This document shows, one piece after another, positions 6,743 through 8,080 of a DNA stretch of 8,080 bases. A program made the translations under genes and the position numbers. The stretch covers positions 1 to 8,080 of the forward strand of contig JADLEN010000245.1 in NCBI GenBank assembly GCA_020846105.1, given 5' to 3'. The notes under the pieces were generated by a model. That model saw only the letters and a program-made list of their open reading frames with translations, was not told the DNA's origin and ran no database searches. Within the stretch, counting starts at the first letter, position 1; every line of letters starts with the position of its first letter. Origin of the DNA: Chitinophagaceae bacterium. GTDB taxonomy: Bacteria; Bacteroidota; Bacteroidia; Chitinophagales; Chitinophagaceae.

Positions 6743-6777
6743 AAAAACAAAAAAGCAACCGCTTACTCAGCGATTGC
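6743..6777 (-). terminator. Rho-independent terminator of the delta-60 repeat gene
   Basis: On the minus strand GCAATCGCT (6777-6769) pairs with AGCGGTTGC (6763-6755) over 9 bp including one U-G wobble, with a 5-nt loop, followed by TTTTTTGTTTTT (6754-6743). In the plus-strand transcript the wobble becomes a C/A mismatch, so the hairpin is tuned for the minus-strand gene that ends at 6825. A small extra hairpin CTGCA-CAAA-TGCAG (6796-6809) lies between stop codon and terminator. Confidence 0.8.
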
Positions 6778-6824
6778 TTTTTCCTTGTAGCTCCTCTGCA
6801 CAAATGCAGCAGTAGCTTTGTGTT

Positions 6825-8080
6825 TTATTCTTTCAGCACCTTTGCGCTGCCTTCTACGCCTTCTTTGGTGGTTATTTTTAGCAGGTAGTTGCCTTTTGCA
6901 AGCTCTTGCAGATTGATGCTTGCATCGCTTGCTTTTATTACTTCACGCTTGAGCATACGCCCTTGCATATCATACAGCGCGACAGTGCTACCGATGGCTG
7001 CGCCTCGTATGTGGAGGATATCTTGGGTGGGGTTTGGGTAAAAGCTTATTTCTTTGTTTACACCTGTTAGCGGGCTTATGCTAAGGCTTGGGTTATTGTA
7101 CCTTGCTATTGCAAATGTTCCAGTGCCTGAAAAAAAATGACTAGAACCCGCCGCAACAATTTTCCCATCTGCCTGAATGGCTAAAGCAGTTGCTGCATCT
7201 TGTTTGGTACCTATAGAAGTAGTAACAATACCGTCACTATCAAAACTATTGTCCAAACTACCATCAGTATTGTATTGTACCAAGGCAAAATCTATTTTAG
7301 TACCCGTATTAGAATATCCAACTACAACAATTTTACCATCTTTGTGTAAAGCAACTTTATACAAATAATCATTAATGGTTCCTAGTCTTGTTGTTACTAT
7401 TCCATCTGTATCAAAACTTGAATCTAACCTGCCATTGGGATGGTAACGAACCACTGTAAATGCTCTTGAGCTTCCAAATGTAGTATTCCCGGCAGCTATA
7501 ATTTTACCATCTTTTTGTATCACTATTGATCTTGCATCAGCATTATTGCTACCAATGGTAGTGGTAACAATGCCATCTTTATCGAAGCTAGTATCTAAGC
7601 TGCCATTGCTCAAGTATCTTGCCAAAGTGTAAACTACTTGAGTAGCATCGCGGCTAAATCCTGCTACTACAATTTTTCCATCGGCTTGAAGTGAAACAGA
7701 TCTGATATAAGCATCGTCTGTGCCAATAGTGGTTGTTTGAATGCCATCTCCGTCAAAACTGTTGTCTAAACTACCATCAGTATTGTAACGCAAAATTGTG
7801 AAATCACCATACTTTCCGCTTTTGCTAAAGCCTGCTACTACAATTTTTCCATCGGGCTGAATCGATACTGCATTTGCATTATTTACAAAACTACCCACCC
7901 TAGTAATAACAATCCCATCACCATCAAAACTGCTGTCTAAACTTCCATTTGTATTAAAGCGAAGCACAAAAATATCATATTTTGCACTTTTTGCATTATG
8001 CCCAACTACCACAATTTTTCCATCACTTTGGATAGCAATTGCTTGTGCTTCATCATTCTCAATACTCACTGTTACAATAC
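6825..8080 (-). CDS. Secreted delta-60 repeat protein with T9SS type A sorting domain (5' end outside window)
   Basis: Only the C-terminal 417 residues are visible. The frame stays open to the window edge: the GTG at 8069-8067 that looks like a start is the Val of IVTVSIEND, which aligns with IVTTSIGTK in a downstream repeat, so the true start is beyond 8080. The protein consists of 57-residue units of the type IQxDGKIVVAG ... F.L.RYNTDGSLDxSFDxDGIVTT.IG, matching the delta-60 repeat family (DUF5122); five complete units and a shortened sixth are present. After a spacer (SLSISPLTGVNKE) comes a T9SS type A sorting domain: FYPNPTQD, VALYDMQGRML, LAKGNYLLKI and the terminal KVLKE. The protein should be exported by Sec, then by T9SS, with the tail removed or exchanged at the surface. 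The repeats probably fold as propeller-like blades; ligand or enzymatic role unknown. It converges on lon. Confidence 0.9.
   Translation of the reverse strand, partial: IVTVSIENDEAQAIAIQSDGKIVVVGHNAKSAKYDIFVLRFNTNGSLDSSFDGDGIVITRVGSFVNNANAVSIQPDGKIVVAGFSKSGKYGDFTILRYNTDGSLDNSFDGDGIQTTTIGTDDAYIRSVSLQADGKIVVAGFSRDATQVVYTLARYLSNGSLDTSFDKDGIVTTTIGSNNADARSIVIQKDGKIIAAGNTTFGSSRAFTVVRYHPNGRLDSSFDTDGIVTTRLGTINDYLYKVALHKDGKIVVVGYSNTGTKIDFALVQYNTDGSLDNSFDSDGIVTTSIGTKQDAATALAIQADGKIVAAGSSHFFSGTGTFAIARYNNPSLSISPLTGVNKEISFYPNPTQDILHIRGAAIGSTVALYDMQGRMLKREVIKASDASINLQELAKGNYLLKITTKEGVEGSAKVLKE
7156..8080 (-). repeat. 171-bp coding tandem repeat array
   Basis: The codons for DGKIV give the plus-strand motif ACAATTTTNCCATC or a close variant, starting at 7156, 7327, 7498, 7669, 7840 and 8011. 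Every interval is exactly 171 bp, that is 57 codons without any insertion or deletion. The copies have diverged at many positions, so they are old rather than fresh duplications, and the array continues out of the window. Confidence 0.85.

Noticed and set aside
6420..6803. Minus-strand open frame of 127 codons (contains PPLAPPRRG and FAYAQGDS)
   Set aside because: These peptides are translations of the short palindrome and the REP-like element, and the frame crosses the terminator of the neighbouring gene; no ribosome site or domain is visible.
8067..8069. GTG as start codon of the delta-60 repeat protein
   Set aside because: It lies inside a repeat unit that continues upstream without a stop, and no signal peptide follows it.

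Overview
The window looks like chromosomal DNA from the phylum Bacteroidota, probably a Chitinophagia/Sphingobacteriia-like lineage. The reasons are a C-terminal type IX secretion (T9SS) sorting domain, an Omp28-family lipoprotein, a mammalian-type (type II) glutaminyl cyclase lipoprotein, -7 boxes matching the Bacteroidota TAnnTTTG consensus, and almost no Shine-Dalgarno signal. The exact genus cannot be read from the sequence.

Layout. Positions 1-3692 hold four minus-strand genes for envelope or exported proteins. In transcription order they are an outer-membrane beta-barrel-like protein (2967-3692), a secreted alpha/beta hydrolase (2020-2964, only 2 nt after the barrel gene), an Omp28-like lipoprotein with a CxxC motif (1045-1935, with its own promoter candidate inside the end of the hydrolase gene), and, after a strong hairpin terminator, an M28-family glutaminyl cyclase lipoprotein (1-947) whose C-terminus lies outside the window. 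A 130-bp divergent intergenic region separates this block from lon (3823-6276, plus strand), a complete ATP-dependent protease with all catalytic residues intact.

lon and the next gene converge. The next gene is a minus-strand T9SS-secreted protein (6825 to beyond 8080) made of delta-60-type repeats with an exact 171-bp (57-codon) period, ending in a sorting domain. Between them lie about 550 bp without a credible gene. This stretch is bounded by a terminator on each side and is packed with at least ten hairpins: a GC-rich structured block (about 6337-6545), two abutting hairpins (6563-6596), a REP-like palindrome with nested GAA-triloop hairpins (6635-6686) flanked by 14-bp perfect direct repeats, and a short C-rich/G-rich palindrome (6715-6730).

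Functionally, the window combines periplasmic/outer-membrane and secreted proteins with a cytosolic quality-control protease. I see no defence system, phage, IS transposase, CRISPR array, tRNA or rRNA. The most unusual material is the convergent intergenic repeat cluster.
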